In this document: positions 7,013 through 15,068 of the stretch, piece after piece
Position numbering within the stretch: the stretch's first letter is position 1
Layout: the number at the start of each line of letters is the position of its first letter
Source: Chloroflexota bacterium
Lineage (GTDB): Bacteria > Chloroflexota > UBA6077
DNA: 38,529 bases
Direction: 5' to 3'
Assembly (NCBI GenBank): GCA_021845945.1
Contig: JAJZRD010000011.1
Coordinates: forward strand, 1-38,529
Translations under genes and position numbers: made by a program
The notes under the pieces: generated by a model
The model's database searches: none
Seen by the model: the letters and a program-made list of their open reading frames with translations, nothing else
What the model was told of the DNA's origin: nothing

Positions 7013-8290
7013 ATGCTGCGGGTCGCCATGATCAGCGTGCACACCTGCCCCCTGGCCCGACTGGGGAGTCGGGAGACCGGGGGCATGAACGTGTACGTTC
7101 GGGAGTTGAGCCGCCACCTGGGAAGCCGGGGCGTGGCGGTGGACGTCTTCACTCGCCGGCAGGAGCGTGACGTTCAGGAGGCCGTGGAGTTCGGCGAGAA
7201 CGCCCGGGTCATCCACCTGGATGCCGGACCCCCCAGGACCATAGACAAGTACGAAGTGCTGCACTACCTGCCCCAGTTCGCGGAGGGTGTGTGGGACTTC
7301 CAGCGGCGCACCGGTTGGAGCTACCACCTCCTCCACAGCCATTACTGGCTATCCGGCCCCGTGGCCACCGCCCTCGCCGCCGAATGGCAGGTCCCCCTGG
7401 TAGTAATGTTCCATACCCTCGGCCAGCTGAAGAACCGGGTCTCCCGCAACGGCAGCGAGCGTGAGAACGCCGAGCGCATAGAGATCGAGCGGCTCTCCAT
7501 GCTGGCCGCGGACCGGGTTGTGGCGGCCAGCCCCACCGACATGGAGCAGATGGTGGATTTCTACGGTGCACTTAGCTCCCGCATCCGGGTGGTGCCGGGG
7601 GGCGTCGATACGGCCACCTTCCACCCCTTCCCGACCGACGTCGCGAGGGCCCTGCTGGGGCTTGGGCCTGGGAAGCTGGTGCTCTTCGTGGGGCGGATTC
7701 AGCAGCTGAAGGGGATCGACCTGCTGCTCCGCGCCTTCGCTCGATTGGTGTCCGACTGGTCTGGAGAGGATAGCCCCCGTCTCATGGTAGTGGGAGGTCG
7801 CAACCCGACGGACGAGGCCGATCCCGAGGCGGTGGAGATGGAGCGTCTGAGGATCCTGGCGTGCGACCTGGGGGTGCAGGATCGGGTTACCTTCCAGAGG
7901 GCGGTGCCCCACTCCATGCTGCCCACATATTACTCGGCTGCCGACGTGGTGGTGGTCCCGTCGCTCTATGAGTCCTTCGGACTGGTGGCGCTGGAGGCCA
8001 TGGCCTGCGGCGCGCCGGTTGTGGCCTCTCGGGTTGGCGGCCTTCAGTGGACGGTCCAGGATGGCAGGTCCGGCTTCCTGGTGCGGCGGAGGGAGCCGGG
8101 GCAGTTCGCGGCTGCCATGCGGCTCGTTCTCCAGGACGAGGCTCTTCGATCTTCCCTCTCGAGGGAGGCTATTGAGGTGGCCCAGGGCTTCTCCTGGGCC
8201 TCGGCGGCGGACCGAACCCTCCAGTTGTATGGTGAACTGGCGCCCGCCCATGCCGGCTGCCTGGCGGCGTGTGGTGAGCAATCGTGCTAA
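7013..8290 (+). CDS. MshA-like family 4 glycosyltransferase
   Basis: A 425-residue GT-B fold retaining glycosyltransferase of family GT4, most like MshA, the enzyme that joins GlcNAc to inositol phosphate in mycothiol synthesis. Seen directly are SVHTCPLARLGSRETGGMNV at the N-terminus (with the GGMN nucleotide/acceptor loop), HSHYWLSGPV near residue 105, FVGRIQQLKGIDLLLRAF at the start of the second domain, and VPSLYESFGLVALEAMACG near residue 315, which holds the ExxxxxxxE donor-binding motif. The ATG begins 2 nt after the acetyltransferase stop. Similar proteins are also annotated as sucrose- or mannosyl-transferases, so the specific substrate is not established. The PIG-L-type deacetylase next door strengthens the parallel to the MshA/MshB pair. 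Confidence 0.88.
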   Translation: MLRVAMISVHTCPLARLGSRETGGMNVYVRELSRHLGSRGVAVDVFTRRQERDVQEAVEFGENARVIHLDAGPPRTIDKYEVLHYLPQFAEGVWDFQRRTGWSYHLLHSHYWLSGPVATALAAEWQVPLVVMFHTLGQLKNRVSRNGSERENAERIEIERLSMLAADRVVAASPTDMEQMVDFYGALSSRIRVVPGGVDTATFHPFPTDVARALLGLGPGKLVLFVGRIQQLKGIDLLLRAFARLVSDWSGEDSPRLMVVGGRNPTDEADPEAVEMERLRILACDLGVQDRVTFQRAVPHSMLPTYYSAADVVVVPSLYESFGLVALEAMACGAPVVASRVGGLQWTVQDGRSGFLVRRREPGQFAAAMRLVLQDEALRSSLSREAIEVAQGFSWASAADRTLQLYGELAPAHAGCLAACGEQSC

Positions 8291-8364
8291 CCGCAGAGAC
8301 ACAGAGATCACGGGGATTGTTGGGCAGCTCTGTCGAATCCTGTGTTCTCAGTGTCTCCGTGGTT
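8289..8364. repeat. Imperfect inverted repeat (intergenic hairpin element)
   Basis: The arm at 8289-8315 (AACCGCAGAGACACAGAGATC and onward) matches the reverse complement of 8338-8364 at 21 of 27 positions. The element fills almost the whole gap between the glycosyltransferase and deacetylase genes and overlaps the glycosyltransferase stop. It looks like a decayed mobile palindrome rather than a terminator, as it has no T-run. Confidence 0.65.
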
Positions 8365-8390
8365 CATCTGTTTCGCAGTAGAGGTTGATC

Positions 8391-9089
8391 GTGGAGATAG
8401 GACAGGTCGACAAACCGAAGAAGGTACTGGTGGTGGGAGCCCACCCCGACGATACCGAGTTCGCCTGCGGCGGGACCATCCTACGATGGACGCAGCAGGG
8501 GTGCGAGGTGCACTACCTGGTGTGCACCAACGGGGACAAGGGGACCAAGGATCTGGAGATGACAGGGGAGCGACTAACCCCCATCCGGCAGAGGGAGCAG
8601 CGGGAGGCCGCCCGTCGGCTGGGAGTCGCCGACGTCCTCTATCTGGGGGAGGCCGATGGGGAGTTCCCTCCGACCCTGGCCAACCGTGAGAAGATCACCC
8701 GGGTGATCCGTGAATTGCGGCCCGACGTGCTGATGGTCCACGATCCCTGGCGCCGCTACCAGCTGCACCCGGACCACCGAAACGTGGGGATCTGCACCCT
8801 GGACGCCATGGTGGCCGCCCGGGATCACCTCTACTTCCCCCATCTGTACCAGGAGAGGCTGATGCCCCACACGGTGCCCGAGATCCTGCTGTTCGGTACC
8901 GGCGATGCCACGGCCTGGGTGGACACCTCCACCACAATCGAGGGGAAGCTGCATGCGCTGCGGGCCCACGAGACCCAGGTGGCTCGGATTACCGACCTCA
9001 AGGAGCGGATCTACGAGTGGGCCCGACGGGTCGGGCAGGCCCACGGCCTGGAGCTGGCTGAGGAGTTTCACCGCATCGAGCAAAGATAG
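8391..9089 (+). CDS. PIG-L/LmbE family N-acetylglucosaminyl deacetylase-like protein
   Basis: A 232-residue member of the LmbE/PIG-L family of zinc-dependent deacetylases, which remove the acetyl group from GlcNAc conjugates (MshB, BshB, PIG-L). The zinc-binding motif AHPDD is near residue 17, with the downstream VHDPWRRYQLHPDHRNVG segment providing the second His pair (HPDH). CTNGDKGTKD follows the second strand as in the bacterial branch. I prefer the GTG at 8391 because GAGG lies six bases upstream; the in-frame TTG at 8385 would abut that site. It follows the MshA-like transferase after a 100-nt repeat element. Acting on the product of that transferase is a reasonable inference but unproved. 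Confidence 0.87.
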   Translation: MEIGQVDKPKKVLVVGAHPDDTEFACGGTILRWTQQGCEVHYLVCTNGDKGTKDLEMTGERLTPIRQREQREAARRLGVADVLYLGEADGEFPPTLANREKITRVIRELRPDVLMVHDPWRRYQLHPDHRNVGICTLDAMVAARDHLYFPHLYQERLMPHTVPEILLFGTGDATAWVDTSTTIEGKLHALRAHETQVARITDLKERIYEWARRVGQAHGLELAEEFHRIEQR

Positions 9090-9112
9090 CCGGCAGTGTA
9101 GCACGTGATCCG

Positions 9113-9140
9113 GTAGAGACGCGACATGTCGCGTCTCTAC
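9113..9140. repeat. Perfect 28-bp palindrome
   Basis: GTAGAGACGCGACA (9113-9126) is followed immediately by its exact reverse complement TGTCGCGTCTCTAC (9127-9140). It lies between the deacetylase stop and the Nif3-like start. It shares GTAG/CTAC ends with the elements at 10999-11076 and 27169-27205, suggesting one family of dispersed palindromic repeats. Confidence 0.85.
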
Positions 9141-9176
9141 GTGGCCGGGCGACGGTCAGTTCGCATGGGGGCGAGA

Positions 9177-10280
9177 ATGGACACCGACAGTATCGGTCTC
9201 CTCTTGGGGGAGATGGTCCCGAGCTCCCTGGCGGAGAGCTGGGATAACCCCGGCTGGCAAGTGCGGATCCCCGGGCAGGCGGTGTCGGGGATCCTGCTGA
9301 CCATGGACGTTGCCCACGGGGTGGTGGATGAAGCCGCCAGGCTGGGGTGCAACCTGATCTTCGCCCACCATCCCCTCCTCTTCAAGCCCATCAAGACCCT
9401 GGACTTGGGCAACCCCCTCGGCGCGCTGGTTGGCCAGCTGGTTCGACGTGGGATCTCCGTGTGGGCCGCTCACACCAACCTGGACGTGGTGCCCTGGGGC
9501 ACCAGCTTCGCCCTGGCCGAGGCCCTCGGGCTCTCCGAGATCCGGCTGCTGTCCAGGGTGGAGCGACCCGAGTACAAGCTTGTGGTGTACGTCCCACCCA
9601 GCCACGCCGAGGCCGTGAAGGACGCCATGGCCGAGGCCGGGGCCGGCCGGATCGGCAACTACAGCCACTGCTTCTGGCAGGTGCTGGGGACCGGCCAGTT
9701 CCGCCCGGAGCAGGGGGCGGTCCCCTACCAGGGGAGTGTGGGCGAGGAAGAGCGGGTGGAGGAGTTCCGGGTCGAGGGTGTGGCGCCACAGTCCAGCCTG
9801 GCAACCGTGCTGGAAGCCATGCGGAGGGCCCACCCCTACGAGGAGATTGTCTACGACCTGCTGCCCCTGGCCAACAGCGTGACCCCCTTCGGCTTCGGCG
9901 CCGTCGGATCCCTGGCATCCCCCAGGTCCACCGCCCAGATCGCGAGGGATGCCACCGCCAGGCTCTCCAGCGCCCTCTGTCAGGTGGCAGGCGATCCCAA
10001 ACGGACCCACCGGCGGGTGGCCGTGGTGGGGGGAAGCGGGACCTCCTTCCTGGGCGATGTGCTGAAAAGCGGGGCCACCCTTTTCATAACGGCCGATGTG
10101 CGGTACCATGATGCCCAGGAGGCCGTTGCCCGAGGCCTCGATTTGGTGATCCTGGATCACTTCGCCACGGAGCGTCCCGTGCTGGAAGCCGTCCAGCAGC
10201 GGTTGGGGCAAAAGCTCCCGGACGTGCCGGTGCGGATCTCGACCACCCCATCAACTCCTTATGTGAGTGTCAAACCGTGA
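9177..10280 (+). CDS. Nif3-like dinuclear metal centre protein (DUF34)
   Basis: A 367-residue Nif3/YbgI/YqfO family protein. Its biochemical role is unsettled; homologues are often labelled GTP cyclohydrolase I type 2-like without proof. Metal-ligand segments are visible: NLIFAHHPLLFKP near residue 60, VWAAHTNLDVV near residue 97 and LVILDHFATERPVLEA near the C-terminus. The middle (about residues 125-235) holds the CutA-like insert seen in the long, YqfO-type form. I chose the ATG at 9177 (MDTDSIGLLLGE); the longer frame from 9126 begins inside the palindrome at 9113-9140 and has no binding site, while an ATG at 9165 is possible. Its stop overlaps the GTG start of the zinc-ribbon gene, a common pairing. 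Confidence 0.88.
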   Translation: MDTDSIGLLLGEMVPSSLAESWDNPGWQVRIPGQAVSGILLTMDVAHGVVDEAARLGCNLIFAHHPLLFKPIKTLDLGNPLGALVGQLVRRGISVWAAHTNLDVVPWGTSFALAEALGLSEIRLLSRVERPEYKLVVYVPPSHAEAVKDAMAEAGAGRIGNYSHCFWQVLGTGQFRPEQGAVPYQGSVGEEERVEEFRVEGVAPQSSLATVLEAMRRAHPYEEIVYDLLPLANSVTPFGFGAVGSLASPRSTAQIARDATARLSSALCQVAGDPKRTHRRVAVVGGSGTSFLGDVLKSGATLFITADVRYHDAQEAVARGLDLVILDHFATERPVLEAVQQRLGQKLPDVPVRISTTPSTPYVSVKP

Positions 10281-10978
10281 AGAAGACCGAACTGTTGCGG
10301 GAGCTGCAGGATCTGGACAGCGCCCTGGACCGCGCCCGGGAGAGCCTGGAGGAGAAGGCGGCCCGTTGCGGCGACGACAGCGAACTGGTCCCCTTTCGGG
10401 AGGCCCTGGAGTCGGCTCGCCGGCAGCTTCACACGCTGCAGGTGAAGGGGAAGGAGCTGGATCACCAACTGGAGACGGAAACCGTCAAGCGGAAGGCCGA
10501 GGAGAAGAAGCTGTACGGTGGCAGCGTGAAGAGCCCCAAGGAGCTGGCAAGCCTGGCCCGCGAGGTGGAGCTGCAGAAGGAGCAGATCGGCGAGCTGGAG
10601 ACCCAGGCGTTGCTGAACATGGACGCCCTGGAGGGCGCTTCGGCTGCCCAGCAGGGTGCCCAGCGATCGCTCGCCGAGAAAGAGCAGGCCTGGAAGGCCG
10701 AGCAGGCCACCCTGGAGGCGGAATGCGCCAGCCTCAACGCTGAGGTGGAGCGGCTCGCCGCTGCCCGGAATCGAGTGGCTGGCCAGATCGACCCGGCGAC
10801 GCTCCGGAATTACGACATGATCCGGCGCACCCGGGGCGGGCTGGCGGTTGTGCCTATCGAGCAGCGCGCCTGCAAGGGCTGTCGCATCAGCCTCTCTTCT
10901 TCCGAGGTTCAGAGAGCCCGGACCAGCCCCGAGCCGATCAGCTGCCAGAGCTGCGGCCGGATCCTCTACCTGCCGTAA
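10277..10978 (+). CDS. Coiled-coil zinc-ribbon protein (CT398/DUF164-like)
   Basis: A 233-residue protein. Residues 1-170 are a long charged coiled coil rich in Glu, Lys, Leu and Gln. The C-terminus is a C4 zinc ribbon: ACKGCRISLS followed by SCQSCGRILYLP, giving two CxxC knuckles about 25 residues apart. This matches the COG1579/DUF164 family (Chlamydia CT398, Helicobacter HP0958), reported to bind RNA, sigma-54 or flagellar/secretion partners in different bacteria; the role here is unknown. The GTG start lies within the Nif3-like stop (GTGA), so the two are translationally coupled. Confidence 0.88.
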   Translation: MKKTELLRELQDLDSALDRARESLEEKAARCGDDSELVPFREALESARRQLHTLQVKGKELDHQLETETVKRKAEEKKLYGGSVKSPKELASLAREVELQKEQIGELETQALLNMDALEGASAAQQGAQRSLAEKEQAWKAEQATLEAECASLNAEVERLAAARNRVAGQIDPATLRNYDMIRRTRGGLAVVPIEQRACKGCRISLSSSEVQRARTSPEPISCQSCGRILYLP

Positions 10979-10998
10979 CCAGCCGCTGGCCTCAATAG

Positions 10999-11076
10999 CG
11001 TAGGGCGGGGCCCTGTGCCCCGCCGCCCGGCGGGCAATGGTGAGGCCGGCGGCAGGGCAGAGCGCCCTGCCCTACG
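10999..11076. repeat. GC-rich palindromic intergenic element
   Basis: CGTAGGGCGGGG (10999-11010) and CCCTGCCCTACG (11065-11076) are inverted with a single mismatch, enclosing further GC-rich inverted stretches. This gap of nearly 400 bases (10979-11374) otherwise contains a small GAGCG/CGCTC hairpin near 11086-11099, two copies of CAGAGTTCC around 11115-11145, and the mraZ promoter and operator described separately. Confidence 0.65.
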
Positions 11077-11258
11077 TCTTGGAGAGAGCGCTAACGCTCC
11101 TCCCTCAGATTCCCCCAGAGTTCCACTCGGTTCCACAGAGTTCCCTCATTCCCCCTTCACGGCACGGGATCTGCTTCCCACCTCCGGAAAGACCGACCTC
11201 TCATTTCGGCGAAAAGGGCAATCTTTCGGAATTCATCTAGAAAGTGGCTCGGAATCCC

Positions 11259-11287
11259 TTGAAAAGGTGGGGAACGACAGCTACAAT
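11259..11287 (+). promoter_or_regulatory. Promoter of the dcw (mraZ) operon
   Basis: TTGAAA (11259-11264), a 17-nt spacer and TACAAT (11282-11287) form a near-consensus sigma-70-type promoter. Transcription would begin near 11294, just before the MraZ repeats. A TGGGG also lies within the spacer at 11268-11272. Confidence 0.8.
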
Positions 11288-11298
11288 GTGCCCCGCTG

Positions 11299-11333
11299 TG
11301 GAAAAAAGTGGGGATAAGTGGGAGAAAGTGGGG
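11299..11333 (+). promoter_or_regulatory. mraZ box: MraZ operator (TGGGN repeats)
   Basis: TGGGG (11309-11313), TGGGA (11319-11323) and TGGGG (11329-11333) are separated by exactly 5 nt. This is the arrangement known for MraZ binding sites in E. coli and mycoplasmas. A degenerate fourth copy, TGGAA, lies at 11299-11303 on the same 10-nt period. The array starts a few bases after the predicted transcription start, so bound MraZ would block its own operon. Confidence 0.85.
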
Positions 11334-11374
11334 ATAACCCCCCGATCCCCCGGCCCCAGACTCCGGAGCGGTGC

Positions 11375-11812
11375 TTGTTCCTCGGTGTTTTTCAGCACAC
11401 TATCGACGATAAGGGGCGACTTGCGATTCCCGCCAAGTTTCGCCCTTCCGTGGCTGATGGGTTCGTTATGACCTTCGGCCTCGATAGGTGCTTGTACGTC
11501 TGGACCGCGGACGAGTGGTCGCAGCTGGCGGAGAAGCTGGCGAAGCTGCCCATGATGAACCCTGATGCCCGCAGGGTGGCAAGGCACTTCTTCGCCGGAG
11601 CCACGGAGACCACATTGGACAAACTCGGCCGGGCGGTGATCCCGCAGATCCTGCGGGACTACGCGGGGCTGAAGGGCGAGGTGGTGGTGGCGGGGATGCC
11701 CAACCGCCTCGAGATCTGGGGTCAGGATATCTGGAATGAAGAGCGCTCTATGGTGGCTGAGAACAGCTCCATCTTCGCGGAACACCTCGCTGCCGCCGGC
11801 ATCAATATCTAG
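11375..11812 (+). CDS. mraZ: Transcriptional regulator MraZ
   Basis: A 145-residue DNA-binding protein with two SpoVT/AbrB-like swapped-hairpin repeats; MraZ forms a ring and represses the dcw operon. The first repeat begins FLGVFQHTIDDKGRLAIPAK, the second is GATETTLDKLGRAVIPQILR. The frame is open further upstream to a GTG at 11318, but the true start is the TTG at 11375. This restores the standard MFLGxxxHTxDxKGR N-terminus and has GGAG at 11364-11367. The upstream part would also run through the operator. It is the first gene of the division/cell-wall operon and 30 nt before rsmH. Confidence 0.93.
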   Translation: MFLGVFQHTIDDKGRLAIPAKFRPSVADGFVMTFGLDRCLYVWTADEWSQLAEKLAKLPMMNPDARRVARHFFAGATETTLDKLGRAVIPQILRDYAGLKGEVVVAGMPNRLEIWGQDIWNEERSMVAENSSIFAEHLAAAGINI

Positions 11813-11842
11813 GGTGACGACACCCCTTAGCGCGGAATCTGG

Positions 11843-12781
11843 ATGACCGGCGAAGCCTTCCATATCCCAGTTCTTTATCGCGAGACTCTCGAAGCCCTGC
11901 AGCCCAGGGACGGGGCTTCGTACGTGGATTGCACCACGGGTGCGGGTGGCCACGCCGAGGGTCTACTGGAGGCGGCCGGGCCCAGGGCTCGGCTGCTGGG
12001 TCTGGACGCGGACCCGGATGCCCTGGCGATCGCCCGCCAAAGGCTCGCCCGTTTCGGCGACCGGGTGAGTCTGGTCAACGTCAACTTTCGGGCACTGGCC
12101 GAGACGGCCAGGGAAAACGGCTTTGTGCCAGCCGATGGGGTTCTCTTCGATCTGGGGCTGTCCTCCATGCAGTTGGAGAGATCCCTCAGGGGGTTCTCCT
12201 TCCAAAGGGATGAGCCGCTGGACATGCGGTTCGACCCAAGACAAACGCTCACGGCGGCGGACATCGTCAACGGCGCGAGCGAGTTGGAGTTGAGAAGGAT
12301 GCTATACGAGTACGGTGAAGAGAGCCATGCGGCCGCCATCACCCGAGCCATCGTGCGGCGGCGGGCCATCAAGAGAATCGAGACCACCAAGGAGTTGGCG
12401 GAGGTCGTAGTGGGGGTCATGGGGCCTCGCCGCGGGGGCAGGCATTCGGCGACCAAGACCTTCCAGGCGCTCAGGATCGCGGTGAACGAGGAACTACGGA
12501 GTCTCAGAGAGGCCCTGCCCCAGGCGCTGGAGATCCTGGCCAAGGGAGGGAGGCTGGCGGTGATCTCCTTCCACTCCCTGGAGGACAGGATCGTGAAGGA
12601 GTTCATGCGGCAGGAGGCCTCCCAGTGCATCTGCCCGCCGGGGTTTCCGGTCTGCGTCTGCGGTAAGCAGCCCACCCTGAGGCTGGTTTCCAAGAAGCCG
12701 ATCGCCCCCGGGCCAGAGGAAGTAGAGCGCAACCCTCGGGCTCGCAGCGCCAAGCTGCGGGTAGCCGAGAAGATAGTGTAG
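11843..12781 (+). CDS. rsmH: 16S rRNA (cytosine(1402)-N(4))-methyltransferase RsmH
   Basis: A 312-residue S-adenosylmethionine-dependent methyltransferase (formerly MraW) that methylates N4 of C1402 in the ribosomal P site. It begins with FHIPVLYRETLEAL and carries the cofactor motif DCTTGAGGHAEGLL, then GLDADPDALAIA, FDLGLSSMQLE, the substrate-domain sequence GFSFQRDEPLDMRFD, and the late LAVISFHSLEDRIVKEF. Length and order are standard. The ribosome binding site is weak. It occupies its usual place between mraZ and ftsL. Confidence 0.97.
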   Translation: MTGEAFHIPVLYRETLEALQPRDGASYVDCTTGAGGHAEGLLEAAGPRARLLGLDADPDALAIARQRLARFGDRVSLVNVNFRALAETARENGFVPADGVLFDLGLSSMQLERSLRGFSFQRDEPLDMRFDPRQTLTAADIVNGASELELRRMLYEYGEESHAAAITRAIVRRRAIKRIETTKELAEVVVGVMGPRRGGRHSATKTFQALRIAVNEELRSLREALPQALEILAKGGRLAVISFHSLEDRIVKEFMRQEASQCICPPGFPVCVCGKQPTLRLVSKKPIAPGPEEVERNPRARSAKLRVAEKIV

Positions 12782-12799
12782 CGGGTCGGAGGCAGGAAG

Positions 12800-13300
12800 T
12801 TGGCGCTGGCAGATGTATCGTCCCAACCCATGGCTTTACCACGCCGGGCAAGGCGGGAGCCCACCCGGCTTCATACCCCCCACTTCATTGCCTGGCTACC
12901 CCTGGCCAGCGTCCTGATCGGCATCGCCAGTCTCTTCTACCTGACCCAAACCAGCGAGGTGGCAACGACCGGATACAGCATTCAGGAGTTGCAGGTGGAG
13001 GAGAGCAACTGGAAGCTGCGGAACGAGCAGCTTTCCCTGGAATTGGCCAAGGCCAGGTCGCTGGCGGCCGTGGAGGCGGAGGCCACCAAGAGACTGTTGA
13101 TGGTGCCTGCCAAGGACGTGGTCTACCTTCAGCCCCAGCCGGTCGACGCCTCCCGCCGGCCGGCGCCGGCAAGCCGCGGCGATGCACGGGTCGTCCCTGC
13201 CCTGGAGAAAGCTACCGTCGCTCCCGGCAAGGGCCTGATGGATGCCCTGCGAGATACCATTTCTGGCGTTCTGGCCCCGCGCTCCTTGCGCAAGCCTTAG
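12800..13300 (+). CDS. ftsL: FtsL-like septum protein
   Basis: A 166-residue bitopic membrane protein. A basic cytoplasmic N-terminus (residues 1-30) precedes one transmembrane helix (about 31-50, WLPLASVLIGIASLFYL). Next comes a coiled coil (SIQELQVEESNWKLRNEQ and following) and a proline/alanine-rich tail. This is the architecture of FtsL/DivIC, which connects FtsQ to the septal synthase FtsWI. Sequence conservation is low in this family, so the call rests on architecture and on position between rsmH and ftsI. The TTG start has GGAGG seven bases upstream. Confidence 0.82.
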   Translation: MALADVSSQPMALPRRARREPTRLHTPHFIAWLPLASVLIGIASLFYLTQTSEVATTGYSIQELQVEESNWKLRNEQLSLELAKARSLAAVEAEATKRLLMVPAKDVVYLQPQPVDASRRPAPASRGDARVVPALEKATVAPGKGLMDALRDTISGVLAPRSLRKP

Positions 13301-13306
13301 GAAAGA

Positions 13307-15034
13307 ATGGTAGGTGAAGTTCGAGACCAGCGATGGCGTCTGATGACGCTCTGCGTGCTGTTCGCAGGGTGCGCTGCCTTGCTGTTCTATCGAACCTACT
13401 CCTATCAGGTGGTGCAGTACCAGCGCTTCCGGGATCTGGCCAGCGAGGAGCACCGGCTCAAGAAGGAGATCGTCGCGCGCCGGGGCGATATCCTGGATCG
13501 CAACGGGAACCCGCTGGCCATCAGCGTCATGTACCAGAGCGTCTACGCCTATCCCCCGGCCGTCAAGGACCCATCCTCGGTGGCCTCCACCCTCTCTCGT
13601 TTGGTCGGCGACCCGCCCGAGGCGATCCTGTCCAAGCTGCAGTCCAGTTCCAACGCTGCCGTCTTGATCAAGAGGAAGCTACCGGCAGACGTTAGCACCA
13701 AAATTGCCAACCTCGACCTGCCCGGGGTCTTCCTGCAGAGCGAGCCCTTCCGAGGCTATCCCGAGGGCAGCATAGCGGCTCAACTGCTCGGCTTCGTGGG
13801 GAAGGATTTCAAGGGGCTGGCCAGCCTCGAGCTCAGCATGGACAAGGAGCTGGGGGGCGAGCCGGGGCTGCTGGACGCCGAGCGGGACACCGTCGGTGGG
13901 GAGATAGCCATCGGTCGGAGGGATCTGGTTCCCCCCACGGATGGCTCCGACGCCATCCTAACCATCGATCGCTACATCCAGAGGATGGTGGAGCGAGAGC
14001 TGGCGACCGCCGTGAAGGATTACAAGGGACGGGGCGGGTTCATCATCGTGATGGACCCCAAGACCGGCGGGATCCTGGCCATGGCCAGCAATCCCACCTA
14101 CGACCTGACGGCCGAAGAGGTCTACGATCCGAGCCACCAGGAGCTGTACAAGCCCACGGCCGTGACCGATATCTACGAGCCCGGATCGGTGATGAAGATA
14201 GTCACCATGTCGGCAGGCATCGAGGAGAAGCTCATAACCCCCGACACCGCCATCACGGACAGGGGTTCGGTACTCATCGATGGGGTGAGAATCCACAACT
14301 GGGACTTCCAGGGGCCCGGCAGGGAAACGATGACCCAGGTTCTGATAAACTCGGCCAACGTGGGCGCTGCCTACGTGTCCAACCTGCTGGGGCCGGACAG
14401 GTTCTACCGATACGTAGATGCCTTTGGCTTTGGCAAGCCCACCGGCATCGACCTGCCCGGAGAGGCGTCGGGAAAGTACAGGACCCCCAAGGATCCCGCC
14501 TGGACCAAGTCAGACCTGGCCACCAACTCCTTCGGCCAGGGCATCGCCGTCACCGCGATCCAGATGATCTCGGCGGTCTCCACTATAGCCAACGACGGCG
14601 TGCTGATGAAGCCGATGGTGGTGAAGGCCTTCCGGCAGGGGGATTCCGTCCGCGAGATGCCACCGGTGCAGGTGAGGCGGGTGATATCATCTCAAACGGC
14701 GAAAGCCCTGACCGGCATGATGGTGCACGTGGTCGAGGACAATTCCCTCAAGCTCTCCGTGGTCCCTGGCTACAAGATCGCCGGCAAGACCGGCACCGCG
14801 GACCTCCCCACGGCGACCGGCTACACCTCCGGCGCGACCTACGCCTCCCAGGTGGGCTTTGCGCCGGTGGAGGACCCGAAGTTCGCCCTGCTGGTTCGGA
14901 TCGACGATCCGGAGAAGAAGTATGGGGGCCAGGTGGCCTCGCCCGTGTTCAAGAAGATTGCGGAGCAACTGTTCGCTTACATGAAGATCCCGCCCTCGGA
15001 GCCGGCCAAGGTGAAAGCCTCCGCCGGACGGTAG
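13307..15034 (+). CDS. ftsI: Septal penicillin-binding protein (peptidoglycan transpeptidase FtsI)
   Basis: A 575-residue class B penicillin-binding protein that cross-links septal peptidoglycan. One N-terminal transmembrane helix (about residues 12-30) is followed by the dimerisation/pedestal domain starting near RRGDILDRNG, and the transpeptidase domain from about 220. All three active-site motifs are present: S294-V-M-K297 in YEPGSVMKIV, S349-A-N351 in INSANVG, and K494-T-G in AGKTGTAD. The protein ends without PASTA repeats. It begins 6 nt after ftsL. The next gene is murF: murE, which usually follows ftsI, is absent here. Confidence 0.95.
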   Translation: MVGEVRDQRWRLMTLCVLFAGCAALLFYRTYSYQVVQYQRFRDLASEEHRLKKEIVARRGDILDRNGNPLAISVMYQSVYAYPPAVKDPSSVASTLSRLVGDPPEAILSKLQSSSNAAVLIKRKLPADVSTKIANLDLPGVFLQSEPFRGYPEGSIAAQLLGFVGKDFKGLASLELSMDKELGGEPGLLDAERDTVGGEIAIGRRDLVPPTDGSDAILTIDRYIQRMVERELATAVKDYKGRGGFIIVMDPKTGGILAMASNPTYDLTAEEVYDPSHQELYKPTAVTDIYEPGSVMKIVTMSAGIEEKLITPDTAITDRGSVLIDGVRIHNWDFQGPGRETMTQVLINSANVGAAYVSNLLGPDRFYRYVDAFGFGKPTGIDLPGEASGKYRTPKDPAWTKSDLATNSFGQGIAVTAIQMISAVSTIANDGVLMKPMVVKAFRQGDSVREMPPVQVRRVISSQTAKALTGMMVHVVEDNSLKLSVVPGYKIAGKTGTADLPTATGYTSGATYASQVGFAPVEDPKFALLVRIDDPEKKYGGQVASPVFKKIAEQLFAYMKIPPSEPAKVKASAGR

Positions 15035-15068
15035 GGCGTTGGGCACACAAGGGGACTACTCAAGAGCC

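Noticed and set aside
11318..11374. Longer MraZ starting at GTG 11318
   Set aside because: It starts inside the TGGGN operator, and the extra residues are not part of the MraZ family; TTG 11375 gives the normal N-terminus.
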